The position numbers were made by a program, and so were the translations under genes. A DNA stretch of 64,000 nucleotides, from contig JAGBAO010000008.1 of the NCBI GenBank assembly GCA_017938925.1, positions 186,001-250,000 on the forward strand, in the 5' to 3' direction. How positions within the stretch are numbered: position 1 is the first letter of the stretch; each line of letters begins with the position of its first letter. Source of the stretch: Bacteroidales bacterium. Lineage in GTDB: Bacteria > Bacteroidota > Bacteroidia > Bacteroidales > UBA932. Positions 53,109-61,965 of the stretch are shown piece after piece. The notes below the pieces were generated by a model. The model was not told the DNA's origin. It saw only the letters and a program-made list of their open reading frames with translations, and did no database searches.

Positions 53109-53221
53109 ACCGACAGGCAGAGTTTGGGACTATTTAGCGCCTGATGGTAGTGAAAATGCATCAATTTGTATGGTTTTGGCGACCGACAGGCAGAGTTTGT
53201 GGCGATTTGCTGCCTGATGGT
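53109..53221 (+). repeat. paired 40-nt palindromes, dispersed repeat family, copy 3
   Basis: Units at 53109-53148 and 53182-53221, 73 nt apart with a 33-nt spacer. Left arms ACCGACAGGCAG are intact in both; right arms are GCGCCTGATGGT and CTGCCTGATGGT. An ATG again lies 12 nt before the second unit. It occupies part of the 370-nt gap (53029-53398) between secDF and the ORF6N gene; the rest holds a terminator and a hairpin. Confidence 0.88.
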
Positions 53222-53311
53222 CAACGTGTCATGTCTGCACATCAAAATCGAAAAAATTCACTAATATTGCATACAAGTCTGGACGCCGTAGATCGGAAGG
53301 AAGAGTTCTAC

Positions 53312-53347
53312 AACGCGATATAGGTATAGTCGTACCTGTGTCGCGTT
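53312..53347 (+). terminator. long hairpin upstream of the ORF6N gene
   Basis: AACGCGATATAGGTA (53312-53326) pairs along its full 15-nt length with TACCTGTGTCGCGTT (53333-53347), two pairs being G-U, with a 6-nt loop and TTGCTTTT after it. It is 51 nt before the ORF6N start. Either a terminator for upstream transcription or a leader structure or operator of that gene. Confidence 0.5.
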
Positions 53348-53398
53348 TTGCTTTTATGGAACCGGACAAGAGTGTAACCATATAAATATTAACGCATT

Positions 53399-54274
53399 AT
53401 GGATTTAATTGAACGAGGCTTAAAGATTGACGAACGGATTTATTCCGTCAGGGGCAGGCAAGTTATGATCGACAGGGACCTGGCTTTGCTTTATGGGGTG
53501 GAAACAAAACAACTAAACAGGGCTGTCAAGAGAAATATTGAAAGATTCCCTGATGATTTTATGTTTCAATTGACAGCCATTGAGTGTTCAAGGTGCCAAA
53601 TTGGCACCTTGAACATAACACAAGGCCAAAATTTGAAATATATGCCCTATGCGTTCACGGAATACGGGATTGCGATGCTCAGTGGTATTCTCAGATCTGA
53701 AACTGCAATTAAGGCAAATATCCGTATCATGAGAGTATTTGCCAATATGCGCAAGATAATTGCTGGCAAGGATATGTTCAAACGCATTGAAAACCTTGAA
53801 TATCATCAGCTCGAAATGAGTCAGAGAATTGACAACACAAATGATAAAATTGAGCAGATACTCCAAAAACTTGAAAATGAGACACCCACTCAAGGCATCT
53901 TCTTCGACGGGCAGATATATGATGCCTATTCATTTGTGGCGGAGCTGGTCAGGAAGGCTACGAAGAGGATCGTGCTGATTGACAATTATATAGATGACAC
54001 TGTACTGACCCTGCTGTCCAAAAGAGCAGCAGGAGTGGAAGCCACCATATATACCGGCAAGATCTCGAAACATCTGCAGCTGGACATCGACAGGCATAAC
54101 GCGCAATACCCGGCAGTCGAGGTCAGGACATTCTCAAAAGCCCACGACAGGTTTCTGATAATAGACAACGAGGTCTATCTGATCGGAGCGTCCATAAAGG
54201 ACCTCGGAAAGAAGTGGTTCGGATTCACCCTGATGGAGAACACGGACGCTCAGGAACTGATAGGAAGGATATGA
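53399..54274 (+). CDS. ORF6N-domain DNA-binding protein with C-terminal PLD-like domain
   Basis: Residues about 8-95 form an ORF6N domain (VRGRQVMIDRDLALLYGVETKQLNRAVKRNIERFPDDFMFQL, then TEYGIAMLSGILRS), a DNA-binding module shared with phage anti-repressors. A short coiled coil (about 125-160) leads to a C-terminal domain with AYSFVAELVRKATKRIVLIDNYIDDTVLTLL and KAHDRFLIIDNEVYLIGASIKDLG. These resemble a phospholipase-D-like nuclease fold with a single HxxxxxxD-type motif in place of HKD. Such genes are scattered in Bacteroidetes genomes, often with phage-like ancestry. The first half is more AT-rich than its neighbours. Confidence 0.8.
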   Translation: MDLIERGLKIDERIYSVRGRQVMIDRDLALLYGVETKQLNRAVKRNIERFPDDFMFQLTAIECSRCQIGTLNITQGQNLKYMPYAFTEYGIAMLSGILRSETAIKANIRIMRVFANMRKIIAGKDMFKRIENLEYHQLEMSQRIDNTNDKIEQILQKLENETPTQGIFFDGQIYDAYSFVAELVRKATKRIVLIDNYIDDTVLTLLSKRAAGVEATIYTGKISKHLQLDIDRHNAQYPAVEVRTFSKAHDRFLIIDNEVYLIGASIKDLGKKWFGFTLMENTDAQELIGRI

Positions 54275-54355
54275 TGGCACAAACGAGATCTTAACACATG
54301 TTGATAACTTTTTGAGGTGAATATCAATGACTTGACTGCCGATAGAATTTTATTT

Positions 54356-54386
54356 TTGAAAGGTATTGGAAGATTATATATCTTTG
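54356..54386 (+). promoter_or_regulatory. promoter of dnaE
   Basis: TTG (54356-54358), 20 nt, TATCTTTG (54379-54386): a full match. Predicted start near 54393 excludes the ATG at 54366 and supports translation from 54408. Confidence 0.7.
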
Positions 54387-54407
54387 TCTTCCTTAAAAAA
54401 ATCAGCC

Positions 54408-57400
54408 ATGTCATTCGTCCATCTTCACGTACATACACAGTATTCAATCCTTGACGGCCAGGCATCCATCGGAGGCCTTTTCGAGCGTGCAAAAGAGCTC
54501 GGCATGCCGGCTTTAGCCATCACTGACCACGGAAACATGTATGGTGTGAAGGAGTTCCTGAAGGTAGCGAAGAAGTTCCCTGAGGTCAAGCCTATCATCG
54601 GCTGCGAGGTGTATGTGACAAGGCACTATGACCACACCCTCAAGGACACGAACCACAGAAGCTATTACCACCTGATCCTGCTGGCCAAGAACTACACCGG
54701 CTACAAGAACCTCATGAAGATCTGCTCGACAGGACATATCGAGGGTATGTATTACGGAAAGCCAAGGGTGAGCCACGAGATCATCGAGAAGAATGCGGAA
54801 GGGCTGATCTGCTGCTCGGCCTGCATAGCCGGAGAGATTCCGAGAGCGATCATCGCGGGCGATATGGAAGCAGCGGAAAAGGCCATCGCATGGCACAAGA
54901 ACATCTTCGGCGACGACTACTATCTGGAAGTCCAGCAGCACAAGACCGAGATCCCGGGACTGTCGCAGGAGGTATACGAGCACCAGATGGTAGCGAATGA
55001 AGGCATATATGAGCTGGCGGCAAAGACAGGCACCAAGGTGGTGGCCACAAACGACGTCCACTTCGTCCGCAAGGAGGACGGCCCGGCACACGACAGGCTC
55101 ATCTGCCTGACCACCAATTCATATCTGGACGACCCGGACCGAATGAGATACACCCAGCAGGAGTACCTCAAGAGCGAGGACGAGATGCTGGACATGTTCT
55201 ACAAGCACCCGGAAGTCATCAGCAACACCATCGAGATTGCCGAGAAGATAGAAAGCTTCAAGATCGACAAGGACCCGATCCTTCCTAAGTTCGACCTTCC
55301 TGAGGAGTTCCTTGCCCAGATCGACACCTATCTGGAAAAATACAAGGAGATCATCGACGAGGGCCGATGCGACAAGAACGGAAACGAGCGTGGAGAGGAG
55401 TTCTGCCGCTCGGTGGCCTATCTGTGCCATCTTACATATCAGGGCGCACACTGGAGATACGGCGAGACCCTGAACGAGGTTCAGGCCGAGCGTATCGAGT
55501 TCGAGCTCAAGACAATATGCAAGATGGGATTCCCGGACTACTTCCTCATCGTCCAGGACTTCATCGCAGCAGCACGCCGCGAAGGCATATCAGTGGGCCC
55601 GGGCCGTGGATCAGCAGCCGGATCCGCCGTGGCTTACTGCTTGAAGATCACCAATATAGACCCTATCAAATATGACCTCCTCTTCGAGAGGTTCCTCAAC
55701 CCTGACCGAATCAACATGCCCGATGTCGATATCGACTTCGACGACGACGGACGCTACCGCGTGTTCCAGTATATCGAGGAGAAATATGGCAAGGACCATA
55801 TATCCCATGTGATCACCTATGGAACGATGGCAGCGAAATCCGCCATCAAGGACGTGGCCAGAGTCAGCAACCTGCCGATTCCAGAGTCCAACAGGCTCAC
55901 CAAGATGATTCCGGACAAACCCATCGTCCAGATGGAGGACACGGAAGAGCCATTCAACGACGGAGACACTCTGGAAGACGGACAGAAGGTGATCGAGAAG
56001 GAGGTGGAGATCGACGATCCTGACAACGCGGGACAGAAGATAAAGGTCAGGAAGAAGTTCAAGAAATACAAGAAGGAGGTTTCCTACAAGCCGAAGCTCA
56101 AGAACTGCTACAAGCTCATTCCGGAACTGAAGGAGGAGCTCGCAAACGGTACACCTGAAGTCAAGGATGTGCTGAACTATGCCGGCAAGCTCGAGGGCTG
56201 CATACGCCAGACCGGAGTGCATGCCTGCGCGATGATCATCGGCCGAGGCAACCTCACCGAATATATCCCCATCACCCTTGCAAACGACAAGCTCACAGGA
56301 GAAGAAGTGTGGGTGTCGCAGTACGACGGCCACTACATCGAGGAGGTGGGAATGCTCAAGATGGACTTCCTGGGCCTCAGGACCCTGTCCATCATCAAGG
56401 AATGCCAGGCGAACATCAAGAAGCGCCATGGCGTGGAGTTCGATATAGAGAAGATTCCGATCGACGACCCAGAGACATATGCCCTCTACAGCCGTGGAGA
56501 CACCACGAGCGTCTTCCAGTTCGAATCCCCTGGCATGAAGGAGTGGCTCATCAAGCTCCAGCCGACCCGTTTCGAGGACCTCATCGCCATGAACGCCCTC
56601 TACCGTCCGGGTCCTATGGACTATATTCCGGACTTCGTGGACCGAAAGCAGGGACGCAAGCCTATCGAATATGACCTTCCTGCAATGGAGGAGATCCTTC
56701 AGGACACATACGGAATCACCGTATATCAGGAGCAGGTGATGCTTCTGTCGCGTAAGCTTGCCGACTTCACCCGAGGCGAGGCAGACACCCTGCGTAAGGC
56801 GATGGGAAAGAAGATCATCGACCTTCTTAACTCGCTTAAGGACAAATTCATCAACGGAGGTATAAAGAACGGCCACCCACAGGAGATTCTGGAGAAGATC
56901 TGGAAAGACTGGGTGAAGTTCGCATCCTATGCCTTCAACAAGTCCCACGCAACCTGCTACGCATGGGTGAGCTACCAGACCGGCTGGCTCAAGGCCCACT
57001 ACCCTGCTGAATTCCAGGCAGCCAACCTGACCAAGAACCTCTCCAACATGGATGAGATCAAGAAGATCATGGATGACTGCAAGAAGAACGGAATCAAAGT
57101 GCTAAATCCGGACATCAACGAGTCGGATTCCAAGTTCACCGTCAACCAGAACGGAGAAATCCGCTTCGGACTCGGAGGAATCAAGGGATTCGGAGACAAC
57201 ATCGTGCGCGCAATCCTCGCAGAACGCGAAGAAAACGGCCAATTTGCCGACATCTTCGACTTTGTGGAGAGGATGTCCGGAATAGTCAACAGGAAGGCTT
57301 TTGAGTCCCTTCTGCACGCCGGAGCGTTCGACAGTTTCGGAATATGCCGCAAGCAGTTCATGCTCCCTTGCAAGAACGGGGACGTCTTCATCGACACCCT

Positions 57401-58211
57401 GCTCAGATATGGAGAACTTTTCAAGAAGGACAGCATGGAAAGTGCGGTCTCACTCTTCGGAGAAGTCGAGGAAATGAAGCCTGAAAGACCGGAAATCCCG
57501 GCCATGGTAGGCGACGAAGACGTCCTCGACAGGCTTCACCATGAGAAGGAACTCGTGGGAATGTACCTGTCATCGCACCCGCTCGACCAGTATTCCTTCG
57601 AGATCGAAAACTTTACGACCTGTCCAGTGAGCGAACTCGATGCCCTCGTCGCAGAATGCGATGCCACAAAGACCAAGCAGAAGGCATATATAGCCGGGTT
57701 CGTCACATCGACACAGCTGATGACCACAAAGACCGGCCGTCCATGGTCCAAGACCGTCATCGAGGACTATAACGGAAGCTACGAGATCGCCCTCTTCGGC
57801 AAGGACCATGAGGCCTTCATGAGCTATATGCAGCTGCACAGCGCCATCTTCATCGAGGGAGACATCGAAGAGAAGTTCTATATCAAGCCGGAAGAACGTG
57901 CCCAGGGAAAGACATCCCCATACGCTTTCAGGGTGAAGAAGATCATGCTGCTGGGAAATGTGACCGACACCTTCGTCAAGGGCTTCTCCATCAGCATCTC
58001 CACCCCTATGCTCTCCCCTGAATTCAGGGAAAGGCTGGTGAAGATAATCAAGGCCAACAAAGGCAATGTGCCGCTCACGATGTACCTCTACGACCCTGAA
58101 AAGAAATGGAACATAGAATTCCTCTCACGCAAGTTCAGAGTGTCAGTGACAGCGCCGTTCATCGAGGAACTTAACGCCGCCGGCATCAAGTACAGCGTAG
58201 TAAAGAAATAG
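54408..58211 (+). CDS. dnaE: DNA polymerase III alpha subunit DnaE
   Basis: Replicative polymerase of 1267 residues. An N-terminal PHP domain (VHLHVHTQYSILDGQ, ALAITDHGNMYG) is followed by a palm with GPGRGSAAGSAVAYCL and the catalytic NMPDVDIDFDDDGR. The fingers region includes FQFESPGMKEWL and NALYRPGPMDYIPDFVDRK, a thumb/tandem HhH region has GLGGIKGFGDNIV, and an OB-fold (AYIAGFVTSTQLMTTKTGRPW) lies near the C-terminus. PolC-type exonuclease is absent, so proofreading must come from a separate subunit. It starts at 54408 (MSFVHLHVHTQYS). The sugar-kinase-like gene follows 4 nt after its stop. Confidence 0.97.
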   Translation: MSFVHLHVHTQYSILDGQASIGGLFERAKELGMPALAITDHGNMYGVKEFLKVAKKFPEVKPIIGCEVYVTRHYDHTLKDTNHRSYYHLILLAKNYTGYKNLMKICSTGHIEGMYYGKPRVSHEIIEKNAEGLICCSACIAGEIPRAIIAGDMEAAEKAIAWHKNIFGDDYYLEVQQHKTEIPGLSQEVYEHQMVANEGIYELAAKTGTKVVATNDVHFVRKEDGPAHDRLICLTTNSYLDDPDRMRYTQQEYLKSEDEMLDMFYKHPEVISNTIEIAEKIESFKIDKDPILPKFDLPEEFLAQIDTYLEKYKEIIDEGRCDKNGNERGEEFCRSVAYLCHLTYQGAHWRYGETLNEVQAERIEFELKTICKMGFPDYFLIVQDFIAAARREGISVGPGRGSAAGSAVAYCLKITNIDPIKYDLLFERFLNPDRINMPDVDIDFDDDGRYRVFQYIEEKYGKDHISHVITYGTMAAKSAIKDVARVSNLPIPESNRLTKMIPDKPIVQMEDTEEPFNDGDTLEDGQKVIEKEVEIDDPDNAGQKIKVRKKFKKYKKEVSYKPKLKNCYKLIPELKEELANGTPEVKDVLNYAGKLEGCIRQTGVHACAMIIGRGNLTEYIPITLANDKLTGEEVWVSQYDGHYIEEVGMLKMDFLGLRTLSIIKECQANIKKRHGVEFDIEKIPIDDPETYALYSRGDTTSVFQFESPGMKEWLIKLQPTRFEDLIAMNALYRPGPMDYIPDFVDRKQGRKPIEYDLPAMEEILQDTYGITVYQEQVMLLSRKLADFTRGEADTLRKAMGKKIIDLLNSLKDKFINGGIKNGHPQEILEKIWKDWVKFASYAFNKSHATCYAWVSYQTGWLKAHYPAEFQAANLTKNLSNMDEIKKIMDDCKKNGIKVLNPDINESDSKFTVNQNGEIRFGLGGIKGFGDNIVRAILAEREENGQFADIFDFVERMSGIVNRKAFESLLHAGAFDSFGICRKQFMLPCKNGDVFIDTLLRYGELFKKDSMESAVSLFGEVEEMKPERPEIPAMVGDEDVLDRLHHEKELVGMYLSSHPLDQYSFEIENFTTCPVSELDALVAECDATKTKQKAYIAGFVTSTQLMTTKTGRPWSKTVIEDYNGSYEIALFGKDHEAFMSYMQLHSAIFIEGDIEEKFYIKPEERAQGKTSPYAFRVKKIMLLGNVTDTFVKGFSISISTPMLSPEFRERLVKIIKANKGNVPLTMYLYDPEKKWNIEFLSRKFRVSVTAPFIEELNAAGIKYSVVKK

Positions 58212-58215
58212 TAAT

Positions 58216-59295
58216 ATGAACTCTGCACAACTTTCAGAAATCGTTTCAGCTTTCCAGATTGAGGGAAAAGTCGAGTCCATCGAATCTCTCGGAGCGGGAT
58301 TCATCAATGACACATTTGTCATCAGGACCTCGGAAGGGACGCCTGATTATATTCTTCAGAGGAAGAATCACCTTATATTTCCTGACGTTCCAGGCATGAT
58401 GGACAACATCAAGGCTGTCACTCATCATATAAAATCCAAGGTGCAGGACCCTCTGCGTGAGACTCTCACGGTCATTCCGGCAAAGGACGGAAAGCTCTAT
58501 GTGGAGAAGGACGGTAACTTCTGGGCTGTGTGCCTGTTCATTCCAGGCAGCATGAGCTATGAGCGTGCACAGACACCAGAGCTTGCATACCAGGGCGGAG
58601 TGGGAATAGGACAATTCCAGACCTTGCTTGCAGACTTTGATGAGTCTCTGAACGAGACTATAAAAGGATTCCATAATATAAGATGGCGTTTCTGCCAGTG
58701 GGACGAAACCATTAAGGCTGATCCTGTCGGACGAGTGGCGGAAGTACAGGAGGAAATCAGCTGGATAGAGTCCAGACGCGAACAGATGCTGGCATTCTGG
58801 TCCCTTGTTGAAGACGGAACCATTCCCACAAGAGTCACCCACAACGACACCAAGATCAGTAACATTCTCTTCGACAAGGAAAGCGGAAAGGTGCTCTGCG
58901 CAATCGACCTGGATACCGTCATGAGCTCCACTTCACTGAACGATTTTGGAGATGCGATCCGCTCATATGCCAATACGGGAGCGGAAGACGATAGGAACCT
59001 TGACAACGTAGAACTTGATATCAATATGTTCCACGCATATACAAGCGGCTATCTTTCACAGCGTTATGACACACTGACTCCAAGCGAACTGGAGTGGCTT
59101 GCCTTCTCGGCAAGATACATAACATACGAGCAGGTCCTGCGCTTCCTGATGGACTACATCGACGGTGACAAGTACTACAAGACCGCCTATGCAGAGCACA
59201 ACCTCGTGAGAACACGTGCTCAGTACAAGCTGCTTACCAGTATGGAGCGCCAGTACGAGCACATGTGCAGAATAATCAGGGAATACCGGAAATAG
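58216..59295 (+). CDS. APH/NahK-like phosphotransferase (probable N-acetylhexosamine or sugar kinase)
   Basis: A 359-residue choline/aminoglycoside-kinase-fold protein. LGAGFINDTFVIRT is the nucleotide loop. RVTHNDTKISNILFD is the Brenner-type catalytic motif (Asp base), and AIDLDTVMSSTSLNDFGDAIRS the metal-binding DxD region. These last two motifs resemble bifidobacterial N-acetylhexosamine 1-kinase (NahK) more than antibiotic kinases, so a sugar substrate is likely and drug resistance unlikely. It is cotranscribed with dnaE (4-nt gap), which does not itself suggest a function. Confidence 0.78.
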   Translation: MNSAQLSEIVSAFQIEGKVESIESLGAGFINDTFVIRTSEGTPDYILQRKNHLIFPDVPGMMDNIKAVTHHIKSKVQDPLRETLTVIPAKDGKLYVEKDGNFWAVCLFIPGSMSYERAQTPELAYQGGVGIGQFQTLLADFDESLNETIKGFHNIRWRFCQWDETIKADPVGRVAEVQEEISWIESRREQMLAFWSLVEDGTIPTRVTHNDTKISNILFDKESGKVLCAIDLDTVMSSTSLNDFGDAIRSYANTGAEDDRNLDNVELDINMFHAYTSGYLSQRYDTLTPSELEWLAFSARYITYEQVLRFLMDYIDGDKYYKTAYAEHNLVRTRAQYKLLTSMERQYEHMCRIIREYRK

Positions 59296-59298
59296 TCC

Positions 59299-60141
59299 TT
59301 AGAAAATAAGTCTTGCGTAAACAGGATAGTGGTCTGAGACAAATGGTTTGTCCGCATACTTCTCAGTTACTGTCTTATACTCAGGACATGCGCTGAAGCC
59401 GGACACATAGATGTAGTCTATGACTGCGTCAGTCTTTGCGGTGCTCCAGCCGTTGAAAGTGTTGTGATTATCGGTCTTTTCAGCAATCTTTCTGGTGCTC
59501 TGCATCCTTGAATCAAGATCCACAAGTGCAGGATTGTTCGGCTTGATGTTGAAATCACCAGTCAGTACCATCGGATATCCTTCCGGATTTATGCTGTCTA
59601 TCCTGTCAACGATAAGTTTGAGACCATTTGCCTGAGCCTGTGTACCCTTGTGATCAAGATGAGTGTTGACAAAATAGAATTTCTTTCCTGTCTTCTTGTC
59701 CTTCATCAAAGCCCATGTTGCGGTTCTCCTGCAATGAGCATCCCAGCCCTTGGATGGAACATCAGGAGTCTCCGAGAGCCAGAAAGTGCCCCATTTGAGA
59801 AGCTTCACCCTCTTCTTGTTCCAGAATATGCTCATATATTCGCCTTTTGACTTTCCGTCGTCTCTTCCGACTCCGACAGACTTGTAATCTTCCGCAAACT
59901 CTTCAATGAACGCTATCTGGAAGTCAAAGGCTTCCTGTACGCCAAACACATCAGGCTTCTGAGCATCAAGCATAGCGATTGTAGCAGGACACCTGTGCTG
60001 CCATGAATTCGTTCCGTCCTTGGCCACACCCATGCGGACATTATACGACATGACCTTAAGCTCGGTATTGTCATCATTCCCCGCATACATGGTAATGGAA
60101 AAAATAACAATTACAGATAATACGGATAACAACTTTTTCAT
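59299..60141 (-). CDS. secreted endonuclease/exonuclease/phosphatase family protein
   Basis: Signal peptide MKKLLSVLSVIVIFSITMYAG, then an EEP-fold phosphodiesterase: KVMSYNVRMG, PDVFGVQEAFDFQ (metal Glu), VNTHLDHKGTQAQANG, LTGDFNIKPNNPALV (catalytic Asp/Asn) and SDHYPVYARL (His). 280 residues, matching Bacteroidetes secreted members that may cleave phosphodiesters of nucleotides, sphingolipids or inositol lipids. Substrate unknown. Convergent with the kinase-like gene (3 nt between) and divergent from the ThiL-like gene. Confidence 0.88.
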   Translation of the reverse strand: MKKLLSVLSVIVIFSITMYAGNDDNTELKVMSYNVRMGVAKDGTNSWQHRCPATIAMLDAQKPDVFGVQEAFDFQIAFIEEFAEDYKSVGVGRDDGKSKGEYMSIFWNKKRVKLLKWGTFWLSETPDVPSKGWDAHCRRTATWALMKDKKTGKKFYFVNTHLDHKGTQAQANGLKLIVDRIDSINPEGYPMVLTGDFNIKPNNPALVDLDSRMQSTRKIAEKTDNHNTFNGWSTAKTDAVIDYIYVSGFSACPEYKTVTEKYADKPFVSDHYPVYARLIF

Positions 60142-60210
60142 ATATTCTAAATTTATTGAAATACCCTTTGGTACGTTTGATCAAGACTTACAAAATTAAC
60201 TAAAATATCG

Positions 60211-60218
60211 TACATTTG
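60211..60218 (+). promoter_or_regulatory. -7 box of the ThiL-like gene
   Basis: TACATTTG fits TAnnTTTG. The predicted start near 60225 is only about 12 nt before the ATG at 60237 and rules out the TTG at 60216. Confidence 0.5.
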
Positions 60219-60236
60219 CGCAAATATGCTTTAGAT

Positions 60237-61247
60237 ATGACAGAAGAAACATTTGCAGACCTCGGACGCGTCGAGGCAATTTCAAGACTCTACGAAGGAA
60301 CACCCTACAAGCCGTTCCGGAGCGCGTGGTTTGAGACGTCAGGAAAAGCATACGTCACTACGCACGTGCGCACGTATATAGAAGGTATAGACTTCGACCT
60401 CACTTATTTCCCTCTCAAGCATCTTGGATACAAGTGCGTGGTGGGAACAACAGGTGAACTGTATGCGGAATTCTCGCATCCACAGACCATGGAAATACGT
60501 CTGGGAGTCTCTTCCAAACTTGATTTCAGGCATATAAAGGAAGTCTGGGAAGGCATTGTCGCTGCAGCAAAGGAGCATGGATATAAACAGGTAGGACTTG
60601 ACCTAACCCCTTCCCCTAACGGTCTTTTTGTCAGCGTTTCCGTTACAGGAGAGACATCGCTTCTGATGGGAAAGAGACGCCCCGCAGCCAAAAGCATGGA
60701 CCTTATCTGTGTTTCGGACAATCTCGGAGCGGCATTCATGGGATTCCAGGTGCTGGAAAGGGAAAAGAGAGCATTCGAAAAGAGCGGAGATGCAAAGGCA
60801 CAGCCTAAGCTGGACGACTACAAGAACCTTGTGGGAGCATATCTCAAGCCCCAGATCAACCCTCAGACAATCAAACTGATGGAAGATGCTGAAATCGTCC
60901 CTTCTTATGGCTACCTCGTGACCCGCGGACTTGCTGACGCCGTGAAACGACTTGTGCGGGACAGCGGACTGGGAGCAAAGATCTATGTGGACAAGCTTCC
61001 GTTTGCCGGAAAGACCTTCGAACTTGGCAAGGAGCTCAACATAGACCCTATGTCAGCCGCACTGAACGGCGGTGAGGACTACAGGCTTCTATTCACAATC
61101 CCTATCGGAAAGCATGACAAGTTCCGCCACGACTTCCAGACCTTCGACATCATCGGCCATCTCGCCAAACCCGAAGTCGGAGCCTGCATAGTCACCCCGG
61201 ACGGAGTGGAACTCCCGATCAAGGCCCAGGGCTGGAAAAACGAATAG
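60237..61247 (+). CDS. degenerate ThiL-like (AIR synthase-related) protein
   Basis: A 336-residue homolog of thiamine-monophosphate kinase: EGIDFDLTYFPLKHLGYK, VSVTGE and the C-terminal SAALNGGEDYRLLFTIP match Bacteroidetes ThiL closely. The catalytic parts do not. The GDDAA loop is absent, TTDM is replaced by TTHVR (41-45), the NLSDxxAMN segment reads GTTGELYAEFS (70-80), and the GGDT loop reads GLDLT (120-124). These residues bind Mg-ATP in active ThiL, so this copy is probably not a kinase, or is a repurposed paralog. Monocistronic, with its own promoter and terminator. The frame is intact, so it is under selection rather than a decayed pseudogene. Confidence 0.75.
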   Translation: MTEETFADLGRVEAISRLYEGTPYKPFRSAWFETSGKAYVTTHVRTYIEGIDFDLTYFPLKHLGYKCVVGTTGELYAEFSHPQTMEIRLGVSSKLDFRHIKEVWEGIVAAAKEHGYKQVGLDLTPSPNGLFVSVSVTGETSLLMGKRRPAAKSMDLICVSDNLGAAFMGFQVLEREKRAFEKSGDAKAQPKLDDYKNLVGAYLKPQINPQTIKLMEDAEIVPSYGYLVTRGLADAVKRLVRDSGLGAKIYVDKLPFAGKTFELGKELNIDPMSAALNGGEDYRLLFTIPIGKHDKFRHDFQTFDIIGHLAKPEVGACIVTPDGVELPIKAQGWKNE

Positions 61248-61270
61248 ACTCCAAGCGCATATCAAATATA

Positions 61271-61308
61271 AAAAGCAACTAAATTTTTACGATTTTAGTT
61301 GCTTTTTT
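61271..61308 (+). terminator. terminator of the ThiL-like gene
   Basis: AAAAGCAACTAAA / TTTAGTTGCTTTT, 13 bp around a 10-nt loop, followed by TTTATTG. It is 24 nt after the stop codon. Confidence 0.85.
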
Positions 61309-61367
61309 ATTGTTTATCGTAAAAATATATCTATATTAGCACCACAAACCTATAAAACTACACAGAT

Positions 61368-61958
61368 ATGACTGAATGGTGGACTTCACTTGATCTTTTC
61401 ATGAAGATTCTCTGGTGCATTGCCATAGCCTCTTCTCTTATCTTCATCGTTGAGACAATTCTTACATTCATCGGTGCGGATGTGGAAATGGATACGGATA
61501 TCGACGTCGCTGACGGAGGATTTGAAGGAGATCCTTCAATGAACCTGTACACATTCCGCAACCTTGTCAATTTTCTGCTCGGAATGAGCTGGACAGCCAT
61601 TATTCTCAATGATCAGATTGTTTCCAAGGCACTTCTGATGCTGATTGCATTTGCTGTCGGTGCACTGCTTGTCGCTGCCGTAATGTATATGTTCAAATGG
61701 CTGAGCAAGATGCAGCAGAGCGGAAACATAAACATCTTCCAAAGTGCAGCAGGATGCAACGGTAAAGTCTATCTGACAATCCCTGCTGAAAGAAAAGGAA
61801 CGGGCAAGGTGCAGATCAGCATCAACGAATCCATCAGGGAATACGATGCACTGACCGACTCGGAAACTGAACTGAAGACCGGAACAGCAATAAAAGTTGT
61901 GGAAGTCATCGACTCATCAACTCTCCTTGTAGAAGAAATCGACTCACTTATAATCTGA
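61368..61958 (+). CDS. NfeD/YuaF-like membrane protein, flotillin partner
   Basis: Three hydrophobic segments (about 10-37, 65-80, 86-108) and a C-terminal OB-fold domain (AAGCNGKVYLTIPAERKGTGKVQISINESIREYDALTD...VVEVIDSSTLLVEEI), the layout of Bacillus YuaF. The YuaF-YuaG pair is a known flotillin operon, and here a flotillin gene follows 7 nt later. It likely organises membrane microdomains together with that flotillin. Confidence 0.85.
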   Translation: MTEWWTSLDLFMKILWCIAIASSLIFIVETILTFIGADVEMDTDIDVADGGFEGDPSMNLYTFRNLVNFLLGMSWTAIILNDQIVSKALLMLIAFAVGALLVAAVMYMFKWLSKMQQSGNINIFQSAAGCNGKVYLTIPAERKGTGKVQISINESIREYDALTDSETELKTGTAIKVVEVIDSSTLLVEEIDSLII

Positions 61959-61965
61959 TAGTATC

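Noticed and set aside
53290-53306. AGATCGGAAG followed by GAAGAG resembles the start of an Illumina adapter, hinting at an assembly artefact.
   Set aside because: The match breaks after 10 bases and flanking sequence continues smoothly into a genomic hairpin and gene, so chance is more likely.
58216-59295. Aminoglycoside resistance kinase.
   Set aside because: The catalytic and metal motifs are closer to N-acetylhexosamine 1-kinase and the gene is chromosomally linked to dnaE; no resistance context exists.
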